Of a stretch of DNA of 64,000 bases, positions 25,801-34,443 are shown piece by piece. The position numbers were made by a program, and so were the translations under genes. Source of the stretch: an uncultured Muribaculaceae bacterium (GTDB taxonomy: Bacteria; Bacteroidota; Bacteroidia; Bacteroidales; Muribaculaceae); assembly GCA_944321685.1 (NCBI GenBank), contig CALUMH010000011.1:1-64000 (forward strand). Direction: 5' to 3'. The notes below the pieces were generated by a model, which had not been told where the DNA came from, ran no database searches, and saw nothing but the letters and a program-made list of their open reading frames with translations. Within the stretch, counting starts at the first letter, position 1. Every line of letters begins with the position of its first letter.

Positions 25801-25991
25801 GCCTGTCGGCATTGACATTGAGCTGGAATCTGCCTACCAAATGGATCAGCCCCGTATGCGAGAACTTACGCGTGTATGCAACTTGCAACAACTTGTTTAC
25901 TTGGACTCCTTACAAGGGATATGACCCTGAAACAGGTGAAGACTATCCGTCGGCCAAGATGTATGTGATAGGTGTTAATGCCACATTCTAA
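22890..25991 (+). CDS. susC: SusC-like TonB-dependent outer-membrane transporter
   Basis: SusC proteins import oligosaccharides across the outer membrane using TonB energy, with a SusD lipoprotein as lid. The 1,033-residue protein starting MRNLLKGTM has a signal peptide (to about 28), a carboxypeptidase-regulatory-like domain (29-104; VSGVVTDENTSEPLPGVAV), a plug (about 118-235; IKVRGTNSI, PIYVIDGIV, AIYGYRAANGVILVTTKKG) and a 22-strand barrel ending VIGVNATF with a terminal Phe. An upstream start at 22839 adds 17 residues before the signal peptide and is unlikely. The matching SusD gene starts 26 bp after the stop. Substrate is probably the galactosylated glycan cut by the downstream enzymes. 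Confidence 0.96.
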   Translation: MRNLLKGTMRAVLMAIACVMLSAAGYAQVRVSGVVTDENTSEPLPGVAVMERGTSNAVLTDIEGRYNLRVKDGASIEFQFLGYKNYVIDNVKGGTYNVAMETESEVLDDVIVLGTRMAKSDLTGAIGSLSEKQLKEIPSSSFTQSMQGKVAGVFVNSSARPGDAPTIKVRGTNSINYGQDPIYVIDGIVVDEGLNNINPDDIASIEVLKDASSKAIYGYRAANGVILVTTKKGRKGEGKITYDGWVGFQTYDEGGMKMMGSRDLFNLRYDAWLNQYMTANPNASDADIQNYINNTILASSGANTGFSEEELYNGQNDITSDWVSPITRTGIQHNHSLSFSGGTDKTTYYLGVSYTNQQGIIINSDYERFSGKINIEQEVKPWLKIGTNTTLSRAVTNTQEDNLYTRCVTANPMQTIDDRDYMYWRGGHDSSGNPLKLMDVRREQIHDRVLSSNYINVNPIEGLNIRTTFSIDYLNKSDFTYRPMTSAEGPRNDKGQASQWRGRAFSWQWDNSVSYEKIFNKKHRIFAMATASLTKDMTDATSISVSGFPSDIMGWYNIAAAANKDKANYSSSFITQTAVSFVQRVNYTYDNRYLFTVSLRQDGSSRFASGNQWGVFPSFSAAWNISSEKFLNNVDWLSMLKLRLGWGLVGNQAIPEYAYLSIYNPSYSNGNITFVSDGRQGNPDISWEKQNQFNVGVDASILNDRLSFSADYFYTINSDLLMQMSLSQTTGFNNRIANVAKLENQGVELSFNAKLLQRGDWTWNFSGNISHDKNKVKELYDGLQVIWSGNSITSREGNLFVGEPVNTYHSFKARIAQQSDIDYLNKMNARDIPDGNGGFTNHFVGGKEVHPGDLLPEDRNGDGKITYEDDMYIIGRKDPKFYGGFSTDLSWKDITLSATFSYSYGARRYSSMYESTMNLGGWDYCSHIDALDRWTPTNTDTDVPRAFRGADVQRFNIGETDWVLLDASYLRLSALTLSWNLPTKWISPVCENLRVYATCNNLFTWTPYKGYDPETGEDYPSAKMYVIGVNATF

Positions 25992-26017
25992 AAACTAACT
26001 TAAAAAGGAATACGATT

Positions 26018-27703
26018 ATGAAAATCTTAAAATATGGAGTTATTGCCCTCGTGGGATTGATGTCGCTGAACTCTTGCCAAGATTTCCTCGACCAAAAGCC
26101 GCAATCGAGCCTGTCGCAAGAGCAACTTTTCTCCGACACAAAGAACATGGAGTCATACGTTCAAGGGCTCTACAAGCAATGGCGCGATATGCACAAGGAG
26201 CAAATAGATATCTACCTTGGAACCGACGAGGCCGCACAAGGCGGTGTGCAGAACCGTGACAACCTTGACAAGCGTCAGCTCGATATCTACCAAGATATAA
26301 CAACCTCGAATAACGTAGTGCTTAATGCATGGAACAAGCGTTACTCGGTGATAGCCGCTGCGGCAACATTGCTGCAAGAAAAACAAGAAACGGTGGAGAC
26401 CGCCGACAGCCTTACACAGGTATTCGTTGCCGATGCATCGTTCTTGCGTGCCGTCAATTATTTTGAACTTGTAATGTTGTTTGGTGATGTGCCTATTGTT
26501 GATTACATTAATGTAAGCGATGGTGCCCGTCATCCGCGCAGCGAAGTTTATGCGCTCATGGAAAGCGACCTGAAGCGAGCCATCGAGTACTTGCCCACTA
26601 TGGACGAACAGACCGACAAGAGCCACGCCACAACTCGCTTGGCATGGGCAATGCTTGGCAAACTTTATATGTATGCCGATGCCGATGTGATGCGTGAAGA
26701 TGGTACGCCGTGGCGCGATTATGCCAAGGCCGCCGAAGCTTTCAAGCAAGTTATTGATGAGTCGGGCGTGGGTACTACTTTGCCGGGAGATGTCGATGAA
26801 ATTTTCGGTAATACCAAGGATCTTGAAAACCCAACAATTCCGGCTTATGGTGACGGTGCCGAAGGTACGGCAAACGTGGAATGCGAATGGGTGTATGCCT
26901 TCCGTTTCGGCCATGCCAACGGTGACGAAAACAGCATCCAGTGGGCAATGGGCAGCCGTGCCGTGTCGATTATGTCAACCACAGGTGAAGCAATGTGTTT
27001 CTGGGCCGGTTTCGACGGTATGCTCCCGAGCGATTATTGCTGGAAGTTCAAGGAAGATGGCGGCGTATGGGAAAAGGGCGATGCCCGCCGCTTTGTTTCG
27101 TTCCGTGGTATAAACGAGAACGACAGCGAAATGAATCCCGCAGAGTTCAACGACCCGCGCAATGGTTGGACTGCCCAACTTATTGGTTACTGCTTTGGTG
27201 ATGAACTTGACCCGCATACTGCAAAATTTGAAGACCCGTATGTTGAGGAAATAGGCATGAACACTTACCAAAGTGGTCGCGCAGTTCCGTTCATTCGCTT
27301 GGGTGACATTTTCCTCAACTATGCCGAGTGTCTGTATCGCACCGAGGGAGTATCGGCTGCTCTGCCTTACTTCAACGCCACAAGAATTCGTGCTTTGGGT
27401 AGACGTGGTGCATTGCCGGCATCGGCAATATCCGACGAGACTGCTTTCATGCACGAAATGATGGACGAACGTATGCGTGAGCTTAACTTTGAAGGGTGGC
27501 GTAAGTTTGACTTGATTCGTACCGGTTTCTTGACAGGCAACGATCTCAATGGTCAACCCATCATGCAGCGTAACAAGAACTTCCGCGATTTCGCCGTTGG
27601 ATCGGTTAATCCCAACTATCGTTACTGGCCTATACCTCTTGACGAAATCAACAAGAATACCGACCTGCAAGGTTCGTCGAATGCTCAAAACCCGGGTTAT
27701 TGA
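26018..27703 (+). CDS. susD: SusD/RagB-like surface glycan-binding lipoprotein
   Basis: The 561-residue lipoprotein (lipobox SLNSC, lipid-anchored C20, followed by QDFLDQKPQSSLS) is the lid partner of the preceding SusC and binds the substrate at the cell surface. It shows the family's N-terminal signature after the cysteine, TPR-like helices (FLRAVNYFELVMLFGDVPIV) and the late conserved block LNYAECLYRTEG and MMDERMRELNFEGWRKFDLIR. Length is normal for the family. It is co-transcribed with susC. A very stable terminator-type hairpin follows, so the enzyme genes downstream may be transcribed at a lower level or from a separate start. Confidence 0.95.
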   Translation: MKILKYGVIALVGLMSLNSCQDFLDQKPQSSLSQEQLFSDTKNMESYVQGLYKQWRDMHKEQIDIYLGTDEAAQGGVQNRDNLDKRQLDIYQDITTSNNVVLNAWNKRYSVIAAAATLLQEKQETVETADSLTQVFVADASFLRAVNYFELVMLFGDVPIVDYINVSDGARHPRSEVYALMESDLKRAIEYLPTMDEQTDKSHATTRLAWAMLGKLYMYADADVMREDGTPWRDYAKAAEAFKQVIDESGVGTTLPGDVDEIFGNTKDLENPTIPAYGDGAEGTANVECEWVYAFRFGHANGDENSIQWAMGSRAVSIMSTTGEAMCFWAGFDGMLPSDYCWKFKEDGGVWEKGDARRFVSFRGINENDSEMNPAEFNDPRNGWTAQLIGYCFGDELDPHTAKFEDPYVEEIGMNTYQSGRAVPFIRLGDIFLNYAECLYRTEGVSAALPYFNATRIRALGRRGALPASAISDETAFMHEMMDERMRELNFEGWRKFDLIRTGFLTGNDLNGQPIMQRNKNFRDFAVGSVNPNYRYWPIPLDEINKNTDLQGSSNAQNPGY

Positions 27704-27763
27704 TTTAATTGACAATTAACAGTTGACAATTATAATTAGAAATTAAAAGATTATCCTTTATTC

Positions 27764-27843
27764 ATTGACAGTTGGCAATTGACGGTTGACAATTAACGTT
27801 TACTCATTGTCAATTATCAATTGCCGGCTGTCAATTGTTTTTT
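27764..27843 (+). terminator. Long terminator or attenuator hairpin between susD and enzymes
   Basis: A 30-position stem (27764-27793 with 27806-27835) has only one true mismatch plus four G-T pairs, a 12-base loop, and is followed by a run of six T. The arms are built from repeats of the form TTGACAATT; a similar unit also occurs at 27708-27731. Confidence 0.8.
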
Positions 27844-27860
27844 AACCTTTAAATATCATT

Positions 27861-30197
27861 ATGGACAAGAAATTACTATTAAGCCTTGGTGCAGCTTTTA
27901 TTACGGGGATTGCAGCCAATGCCGCCGACAGTTTTGAATGCGGACAATGGACCATCAGCATAGATCCCGAAACCAAAGCAATGGATATAACCCGCGGCGA
28001 AACCACTTTGCTCAAGCAAGGGTTTGCTCAATACAAGAATGCCGAGGGAACTACGATAAAAAGTACCGATGCCGCAAGCGTGAGCGTGTCGGCGGGGGAG
28101 GCCGTGAGCGACCTTTTCGGGCAGGGTACAAAGTATGTAGTCCTCTATGACATGGAGGGCGATGCCGACATCGAGCAGGCATTTTATGCCTATGACAGCC
28201 ACCCCGAATATTTCCTGACCGAGGTGACAATTAAATCGGAAACAGAGACAAAAACCAATTATATATCGCCACTTACCACCGAAACCGCATCATCGGTTTT
28301 GCCTGAAGACGGAACCAACCGTTGGCTTTCGGTTCCGTTCAGCAACGACAATTTCACACGTTACAAGACTCCCGAATTGAATGGCAATCAATCATCGTAT
28401 TATGTGACGGCGATTTACGACGGAGTTTCGCGTAACGGTTATGTGATAGGTGCGGTTGACTTCGACACGTGGAAATTCGTGATACGTGCCGAGGGGGCCC
28501 GTGGTTATGGCTTGCGCAGCCTTGAGACCGCTTGTGGCTGTGTAACTCCCGACGACCTGCGTGCAAATGTTACCATGCAGCACGGCAGCATCGTGGGCAA
28601 AGAATTGAAATCGTCGAGGATACTTGTAGGTTACTTCGACGACTGGCGTCGCGGAATGGAAACTTATGCCGATGCAGTGGCTACTGTGACTCCCGAGCGC
28701 AAGAATATTACCGGCAAGTCGTTTTTCGGCTGGAACAGCTGGGCAGTGTTGCAGACCGATGTCAATTACCAGGGAGTGCTTGATGTGATAGATTTCTTCA
28801 AGAATGAAACTCCCGAATTCCGCGATAACAACGATGCTGTGTATGTGGTGCTCGACTCGTGGTGGAACGACAATATAAGACCGGGCGAATTGAAAGATAT
28901 TACCCGCCAGGCAGTAAGGAACGGTTTCAAGACGGGTATTTATAACACCCCGTTCAGCGACTGGAACGGCTATGACGGCATTTCTTACGATGACCCGGCA
29001 TGGGGCAGCGGCAAGGTGAACGGTTCGGATTACACCTATAAGGATATTATTCTTACGTGGAAAGGCAAGCCCATAAGGCTTGACAATGGTTGGGCTCTCG
29101 ACCCCACGCACCCGGGAACCAAGGCATTGGCAAAATACAATATCGACCAGTTCAAGTCGTGGGGTTACAAATATGTAAAACTCGACTTTTTGTGCAACGG
29201 TATAGTTGAAGCCGACAAGTGGTATAATCCTGACGTGCACACAGGTATGCAGGCTTATAACGAAGGTATCAAGTATATATCAGACTACTGTGGTGAAGAT
29301 ATTTTCATCGATTATTCGATAGCTCCCGCACTGCCTGCGCAGTATGCCAACGCCCGTCGCATAAGTTGCGATGCCTGGGGTGACATAAGTAACAGCGAAA
29401 TGGTGCTTAACTGCATGGCCTACGGCTGGTGGCTCGACCGCCTGTATAATTTCAACGACGGCGACCATGCGGTGTTTGAAAATTACTCGGAAGGCGAAAA
29501 CCGTGTGCGCATGACTTCGGAAATCATGAACGGGTATATATTGCTTGGCGACAACTACAGCCTCAGCGGCCGCAAGCCCGGCACACAGGCAATACGCGAC
29601 CAGGCCAAGAAAGTCTTGAACAATAGTGAAATCAATGAAGTAGCCCGCACTTGCGGCGGTACTTTCTGGCCGGTATATGGTTACAGCTCACAATCCGGTG
29701 CCGGTGAGAAATACATGATGTTTGATGCCGGTACGGTACTTTACCTTGCCGCAATCAATTATGGCGGCAGTGAGATGAGCGGTTCGATACCTGTGGCCGA
29801 CCTTGGCATACAATCGACAGGCGATGTGCTTGCCATAAAGGAACTGTGGGGCGGTGAAAGCTATGAGTTGAACAGCGAAGGCAAACTTGAATTTACCGTT
29901 CCGGCCAAGGATGTGCTTGTGTTTAAATTTGACAAGGCTGTAGGTATCGATGAAGTAGGCGAAAGTGCCGGCAACGACTTGCAAGTGGGCAAGCAGGGCG
30001 ATGTCATCTATATGTCGGCTGCTTGCGGGTTGCAATCGGCTGCGCTTTATTCGCTCGACGGGCGCATGATGTATTCCCGTGATTTAGGAGGCGACGCAAG
30101 TGCCGAACTCGACCTTTACGGCATGGAACGTGGCGTGTATGTGGTGCGTGTGGCCGATGCCGCAGGCAATGTACGCAGTGTAAAATTCATTAAATAA
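27861..30197 (+). CDS. Clan GH-D glycosidase (alpha-galactosidase-like), first copy
   Basis: The 778-residue secreted protein (signal peptide about 1-22) has an N-terminal beta-supersandwich (about 25-280) and a TIM barrel of clan GH-D starting FFGWNSWAVLQ (288-298). YVKLDFLCNG supplies D442 as expected nucleophile, and ISCDAWGD gives D504 as expected acid/base. Clan GH-D covers alpha-galactosidases and alpha-N-acetylgalactosaminidases, and this protein does not look like the textbook GH36 enzymes beside it. A C-terminal tail (VIYMSAACGL, AALYSLDGRMMYSR, ERGVYVVRV) resembles type IX sorting domains. It is paralogous to the product at 32421-34433. The gene lies 10 bp from the next. Confidence 0.8.
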   Translation: MDKKLLLSLGAAFITGIAANAADSFECGQWTISIDPETKAMDITRGETTLLKQGFAQYKNAEGTTIKSTDAASVSVSAGEAVSDLFGQGTKYVVLYDMEGDADIEQAFYAYDSHPEYFLTEVTIKSETETKTNYISPLTTETASSVLPEDGTNRWLSVPFSNDNFTRYKTPELNGNQSSYYVTAIYDGVSRNGYVIGAVDFDTWKFVIRAEGARGYGLRSLETACGCVTPDDLRANVTMQHGSIVGKELKSSRILVGYFDDWRRGMETYADAVATVTPERKNITGKSFFGWNSWAVLQTDVNYQGVLDVIDFFKNETPEFRDNNDAVYVVLDSWWNDNIRPGELKDITRQAVRNGFKTGIYNTPFSDWNGYDGISYDDPAWGSGKVNGSDYTYKDIILTWKGKPIRLDNGWALDPTHPGTKALAKYNIDQFKSWGYKYVKLDFLCNGIVEADKWYNPDVHTGMQAYNEGIKYISDYCGEDIFIDYSIAPALPAQYANARRISCDAWGDISNSEMVLNCMAYGWWLDRLYNFNDGDHAVFENYSEGENRVRMTSEIMNGYILLGDNYSLSGRKPGTQAIRDQAKKVLNNSEINEVARTCGGTFWPVYGYSSQSGAGEKYMMFDAGTVLYLAAINYGGSEMSGSIPVADLGIQSTGDVLAIKELWGGESYELNSEGKLEFTVPAKDVLVFKFDKAVGIDEVGESAGNDLQVGKQGDVIYMSAACGLQSAALYSLDGRMMYSRDLGGDASAELDLYGMERGVYVVRVADAAGNVRSVKFIK

Positions 30198-30206
30198 GCA
30201 ACCTGT

Positions 30207-32405
30207 ATGAAAGGAAACAAGACATTGATGACTGTGGCCATGGTGAGCATGGCACTGGCTGCCAATGCCGCGCAGATAAAAGTAGAAACCGGCGATGTGA
30301 GCCTTATCATGGACGGGGAGCCTGGTGGTGCGCTCAATTTGTGTTACTTCGGCGAGAAATTGGCAAATACTTCGGAATTTGCTTATGCCTGGCACATCAC
30401 GCAGCCCGATACACAAGACGAGTATGGCCGTCAGCTTTATCCTGCCTATGGTGGAAGGTTTTTCCTTAACCCGGCATTGAAACTGACTCATGCCGACGGG
30501 GTGATGACCACCGAGCTTGTATATCGTTCACATGAACAAAAAGCGATAGATGCCAACCGCACCGAAACCGTGGTGCATCTGCAAGATAAGATATATGATG
30601 CACGTGTGGACTTGCGCTTTGTGGCATACAATGACGAAGATGTGATAACGCAATCGGTGATTTTCTCGCATGGGGAAAAGGGCGAGGTGACAGTTGAAAA
30701 TATCGCTTCATCGTATATCACGCTGAAAGCACATGATTATTATCTCACTCATTTCCACGGCACATGGGCGCGTGAGATGCAACTCACCGAGGAAAAATTG
30801 ACACCAGGCGTGAAAGTGGTGGAGTCGAAAAAGGGTGTGCGCACAGCACAATCCGACAATTCGGCGTTCCTGTTGTCGCTCGATGCGCCGGCGAGTGAAT
30901 ACAGTGGTGATGTATATGCCGGAGCATTGGCGTGGACCGGTAACTACAAGATGCAATTCGAGGTTGACGAAGCCGGACTGTTGCACATCGTTGGTGGAAT
31001 AAACCCGTTTGCCTCGGCCATTTCGCTTTCTGCCGGTGAAGAACTGGTAACGCCCGAGATGGTGCTTACCTACAGCAATAATGGTCGCAGCGAAGTGACG
31101 CATAATTTGCACGACTGGGCACGCCGCTACAATCTTGCCCATGGCGATGAGGTGCGTCCGGTGGTGCTTAACAGTTGGGAGGGCGCTTATTTCGATTTTG
31201 ACGAAAAAGTGATTACCGACATGATTGACGATGCTGCCGCATTTGGCGTGGAGATGTTTGTGCTCGATGACGGGTGGTTTGGCAATAAGTTCCCGCGCAA
31301 CGGCGACAATGCCGGGCTTGGCGACTGGCAAGTGAACAAGAAGAAGTTGCCGCAAGGCATAGGCTATCTTGCCGACTATGCCGTGAGCAAAGGCATGAAA
31401 TTCGGTATTTGGATTGAGCCTGAAATGGTAAATCCCGACAGCGAGCTTGCCCGCCGTCACCCCGAGTGGATAGTGCAAAGCGGGAAGCGCGACTTGTTGC
31501 CCATGCGCAACCAGCACTTGCTTGACCTGAGCAATCCCGAGGTGCAGGATTTCGTTTTCGAGACGTTTGACAATGTGTTGAAGATGTCGCCCAATATTTC
31601 ATATGTGAAGTGGGATGCCAACCGCCATGCCGACAATGTGGGTTCGACATATCTTGCAGCCGACGAGCAAGGCCGCTTTTGGTATGATTACATTTGCGGT
31701 TTGTATAACGTGTATGAGCGCATACGTGCCAAGTATCCCGATGTGCTGATACAATTGTGCTCGTCGGGCGGCGGACGCGTGGACTTCGGCGCATTGAAAT
31801 ATCACGATGAGTTTTGGGCAAGTGACAATACCAATGCACTTGACCGCCTGAAGATACAATACAGCGAAAACATCTTCTTCCCTGCAATGGCTACCGCAGC
31901 CCACGTATCGACTAGCCCTAACCATCAGACTGGTATGATGTTGCCGCTGAAGTTCCGTTTCGATGTGGCCATGATGGGTCGATTGGGCATGGAGTTGCAA
32001 CCCAAGCAGCTTGAAGGTGACGAACGCACGTTTGCGTTAAATGCAATCGAGCTGTACAAGGAATTGCGCCCGGTTATACAGCTTGGCGACCTTTACCGCA
32101 TTGATTCTCCTTATGATGAAGACGGGTATTGCTCCGACGTGTATGTGTCGAAGGATCGTCGGGAGGCGGTGGTGTTTGCATTCAGCACCACTTACCATAA
32201 TCGTACCCAATCATATGACATCAAGTTGCATGGTCTTGACCCTGCCAAGAATTATTTGCTCAAGGAGGTGAACACTCCCGATGGCGGCAGTTGGTATCCC
32301 GGCAACGGAAAGGTGTACAGCGGTGAATTCCTGATGAAGGCCGGATTGTCGTTGCCCATAGGCGGTGCATTCACGAGCATGGTATTACATTTGACAGAAC
32401 AATAA
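30207..32405 (+). CDS. GH36 alpha-galactosidase, first copy
   Basis: GH36 alpha-galactosidases are retaining exo-enzymes that release terminal alpha-galactose. The 732 residues include a signal peptide (about 1-22), an N-terminal beta-supersandwich and a (beta/alpha)8 barrel. The barrel carries LNSWEGAYFDF (321-331), FVLDDGWFGN (351-360), FGIWIEPEMVNPDS (399-412), YVKWDANR (D470 nucleophile), CSSGGGRVDFG (518-528) and FWASDNTNALDR (D540 acid/base), all typical of the family. Full length. It lies in a run of enzyme genes with 10-16 bp gaps, one transcript by spacing. A second GH36 four kilobases on is a clear paralog. Confidence 0.95.
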   Translation: MKGNKTLMTVAMVSMALAANAAQIKVETGDVSLIMDGEPGGALNLCYFGEKLANTSEFAYAWHITQPDTQDEYGRQLYPAYGGRFFLNPALKLTHADGVMTTELVYRSHEQKAIDANRTETVVHLQDKIYDARVDLRFVAYNDEDVITQSVIFSHGEKGEVTVENIASSYITLKAHDYYLTHFHGTWAREMQLTEEKLTPGVKVVESKKGVRTAQSDNSAFLLSLDAPASEYSGDVYAGALAWTGNYKMQFEVDEAGLLHIVGGINPFASAISLSAGEELVTPEMVLTYSNNGRSEVTHNLHDWARRYNLAHGDEVRPVVLNSWEGAYFDFDEKVITDMIDDAAAFGVEMFVLDDGWFGNKFPRNGDNAGLGDWQVNKKKLPQGIGYLADYAVSKGMKFGIWIEPEMVNPDSELARRHPEWIVQSGKRDLLPMRNQHLLDLSNPEVQDFVFETFDNVLKMSPNISYVKWDANRHADNVGSTYLAADEQGRFWYDYICGLYNVYERIRAKYPDVLIQLCSSGGGRVDFGALKYHDEFWASDNTNALDRLKIQYSENIFFPAMATAAHVSTSPNHQTGMMLPLKFRFDVAMMGRLGMELQPKQLEGDERTFALNAIELYKELRPVIQLGDLYRIDSPYDEDGYCSDVYVSKDRREAVVFAFSTTYHNRTQSYDIKLHGLDPAKNYLLKEVNTPDGGSWYPGNGKVYSGEFLMKAGLSLPIGGAFTSMVLHLTEQ

Positions 32406-32420
32406 AAAAATAACGACGAT

Positions 32421-34433
32421 ATGAAATCAGCAATTATTTCAACAATGGCTTTGGGCGCACTCATGTTGTGTGCCTGCTCATCACCGTCGGTGGAGAATGG
32501 TATGGGCGTGACTGTCAAGTATGACAGTTCTACTAAAACTGTAGCAATAGGTTGTGACGGCCGCCAGGTGCTTGGCGGGGTATATGCCTCATATAAATTG
32601 GGTGACCGTATGGTTTCGGCAACCGATTATGCATCGTGCCAAACTGCGGTGAATGAAATCAGTGACGATTTCGGCCGTGGCCGCAGCCTTGTGCTTTCTT
32701 ATACGGGCGATTCGCTGCCCGACTTGGTGCAGACATATTATGTGTATGACAGCCTTCAATATGTGTTGACCGATTTCACTGTACGTGCCAAGTATGGCGA
32801 AACAGCCACAAATTACATGGCTCCCGTAAATGCAACTTCAATTAAAGCATTCCCGGCAGAAGGCGACAACAGGGCGTTGTTCATTCCTTTTGATAACGAC
32901 TGCTTTATACGCTATCAATCTCACGCAATGGGATTTGATACATTGCGCAGTTATGAGGTGACGGCCATTTTCAATAATGCCACCCGTGAAGGTATAATCA
33001 TTGGGTCGGTTGAACATGATATGTGGAAAACGGCAGTTGATATGCAGTCGGCATCGGGCAACGAGTTGAAGTCGCTGGTGTGCTATGGCGGTGTGGCCGA
33101 CAAGACCACTCGCGACTCGAAAGCACACGGCACTGTGTCGGGGCAGGAAGTGAAATCGCCTAAAATCCTTGTAGGAAACTTTGACGACTGGCGCGACGGC
33201 ATGGAGGCTTATGCCGATGCCAACGCCACGGTGGCTGCCCCCATGGCTTGGGATAAGGCCATGCCTTTCGGTTGGAACAGCTGGGGTACGCTGCAATGGA
33301 AGCTGAACTTCAAGAATGCTTGCGAAGTGTCGGATTACTATGCGAATACTTTGCAGCCGAATAATTTCCAAAATGCCGATTCTGTGGTGTATATCGGGCT
33401 TGACTCGGGTTGGAATGCCATGAGTGAAGACCAATTGAAGAAGTTTGTGGAACATTGCGAGGCTCAAAGCCAGGTTGCAGGTATTTATTGGACTCCGTTC
33501 ACCGACTGGAGCCGCAATCCCGAGCGCACAATAGATGCAGTTCCCGAATATAAAAACAAGGATGTGTATCTGTATGCCAACGGGAAACCGCAAGAGCTTG
33601 ACGGGGCTTATGCCTACGACCCCACTCACCCGGCCATCGAGGAGATGATGAAACAAACGTCTGAATTGTTCCGCCGCTGCGGTTTCAAGTATGTGAAGAT
33701 GGACTTTATGTCGCATGGCATAATGGAAGGTGACAAGTGGTATAATCCCGAAATACACACCGGCGTGGAAGCATATAATTACGGTATGCAATTGCTCGAC
33801 AAGTATTTTGGCGATATGTACCTCAATCTTTCTATTTCGCCTATTTTCCCGTCGCAATATGCACAGTCGCGCCGCATTGCCTGTGATGCGTGGAACAAGA
33901 TAAAGGATACCGAATATACAATGAATGCGTTGTCTTATGGCTGGTGGATTGATCGTGTATATCAATATAACGATGCCGACCACATTGTGCTCAGGGATGC
34001 CGAGGAGAGCGAGAACCGCGCACGTGTAACTTCATCGGTTATCACCGGCTTGTATATCGTGGGTGACGACTTCAGCAAGACTGCCAATCCCGAAGTGTTG
34101 CGTCGTGCCGAGAAGTTCCTTACCAATGCCGACGTTAATGCCGTGGCCGACGGCCGTTCGTTCCGCCCTGTAGAAGGTAACGGAGAACGCTCGGAGAGCC
34201 AGTTCACGCGTACCGAGGCCGACGGATCGGTTTATTATGTTGCATTTAATTATACCGAACGTGACACCACAATCCGGTTGTCGCTCGACCGTATAGGCAT
34301 CGCTGTTCCTTATTCAGGTACAATGAAAGACCTGTGGAGCGGTGAAACCACCGAGGTGGCAGGTGATGCGCAAGAATTGGCCATACCTGCCAAGGATGTA
34401 AGATTTGTAAAATTCATAGCAAACTCAAAATAA
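32421..34433 (+). CDS. Clan GH-D glycosidase lipoprotein, second copy
   Basis: The 670-residue protein is a paralog of the 27861-30197 product with the same layout: N-terminal beta domain, then FGWNSWGTLQ (283-292), YIGLDSGWN (324-332), YVKMDFMSHG (D428 expected nucleophile), KWYNPEIHTG and IACDAWNK (D489 expected acid/base). It differs in having a lipobox (LCAC, C19) in place of a plain signal peptide, so it is probably anchored at the inner or outer membrane, and it lacks the C-terminal sorting-like tail. The substitution of GLDSGWN for VLDSWWN near the active site suggests a different specificity from its sister. The gene gap to the next GH36 is 10 bp. Confidence 0.8.
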   Translation: MKSAIISTMALGALMLCACSSPSVENGMGVTVKYDSSTKTVAIGCDGRQVLGGVYASYKLGDRMVSATDYASCQTAVNEISDDFGRGRSLVLSYTGDSLPDLVQTYYVYDSLQYVLTDFTVRAKYGETATNYMAPVNATSIKAFPAEGDNRALFIPFDNDCFIRYQSHAMGFDTLRSYEVTAIFNNATREGIIIGSVEHDMWKTAVDMQSASGNELKSLVCYGGVADKTTRDSKAHGTVSGQEVKSPKILVGNFDDWRDGMEAYADANATVAAPMAWDKAMPFGWNSWGTLQWKLNFKNACEVSDYYANTLQPNNFQNADSVVYIGLDSGWNAMSEDQLKKFVEHCEAQSQVAGIYWTPFTDWSRNPERTIDAVPEYKNKDVYLYANGKPQELDGAYAYDPTHPAIEEMMKQTSELFRRCGFKYVKMDFMSHGIMEGDKWYNPEIHTGVEAYNYGMQLLDKYFGDMYLNLSISPIFPSQYAQSRRIACDAWNKIKDTEYTMNALSYGWWIDRVYQYNDADHIVLRDAEESENRARVTSSVITGLYIVGDDFSKTANPEVLRRAEKFLTNADVNAVADGRSFRPVEGNGERSESQFTRTEADGSVYYVAFNYTERDTTIRLSLDRIGIAVPYSGTMKDLWSGETTEVAGDAQELAIPAKDVRFVKFIANSK

Positions 34434-34443
34434 AGATAGGTTC

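Noticed and set aside
22902..25990. Several long antisense frames opposite SusC and other GC-balanced genes
   Set aside because: They mirror the codon pattern of the real gene on the other strand and show no domain of their own.
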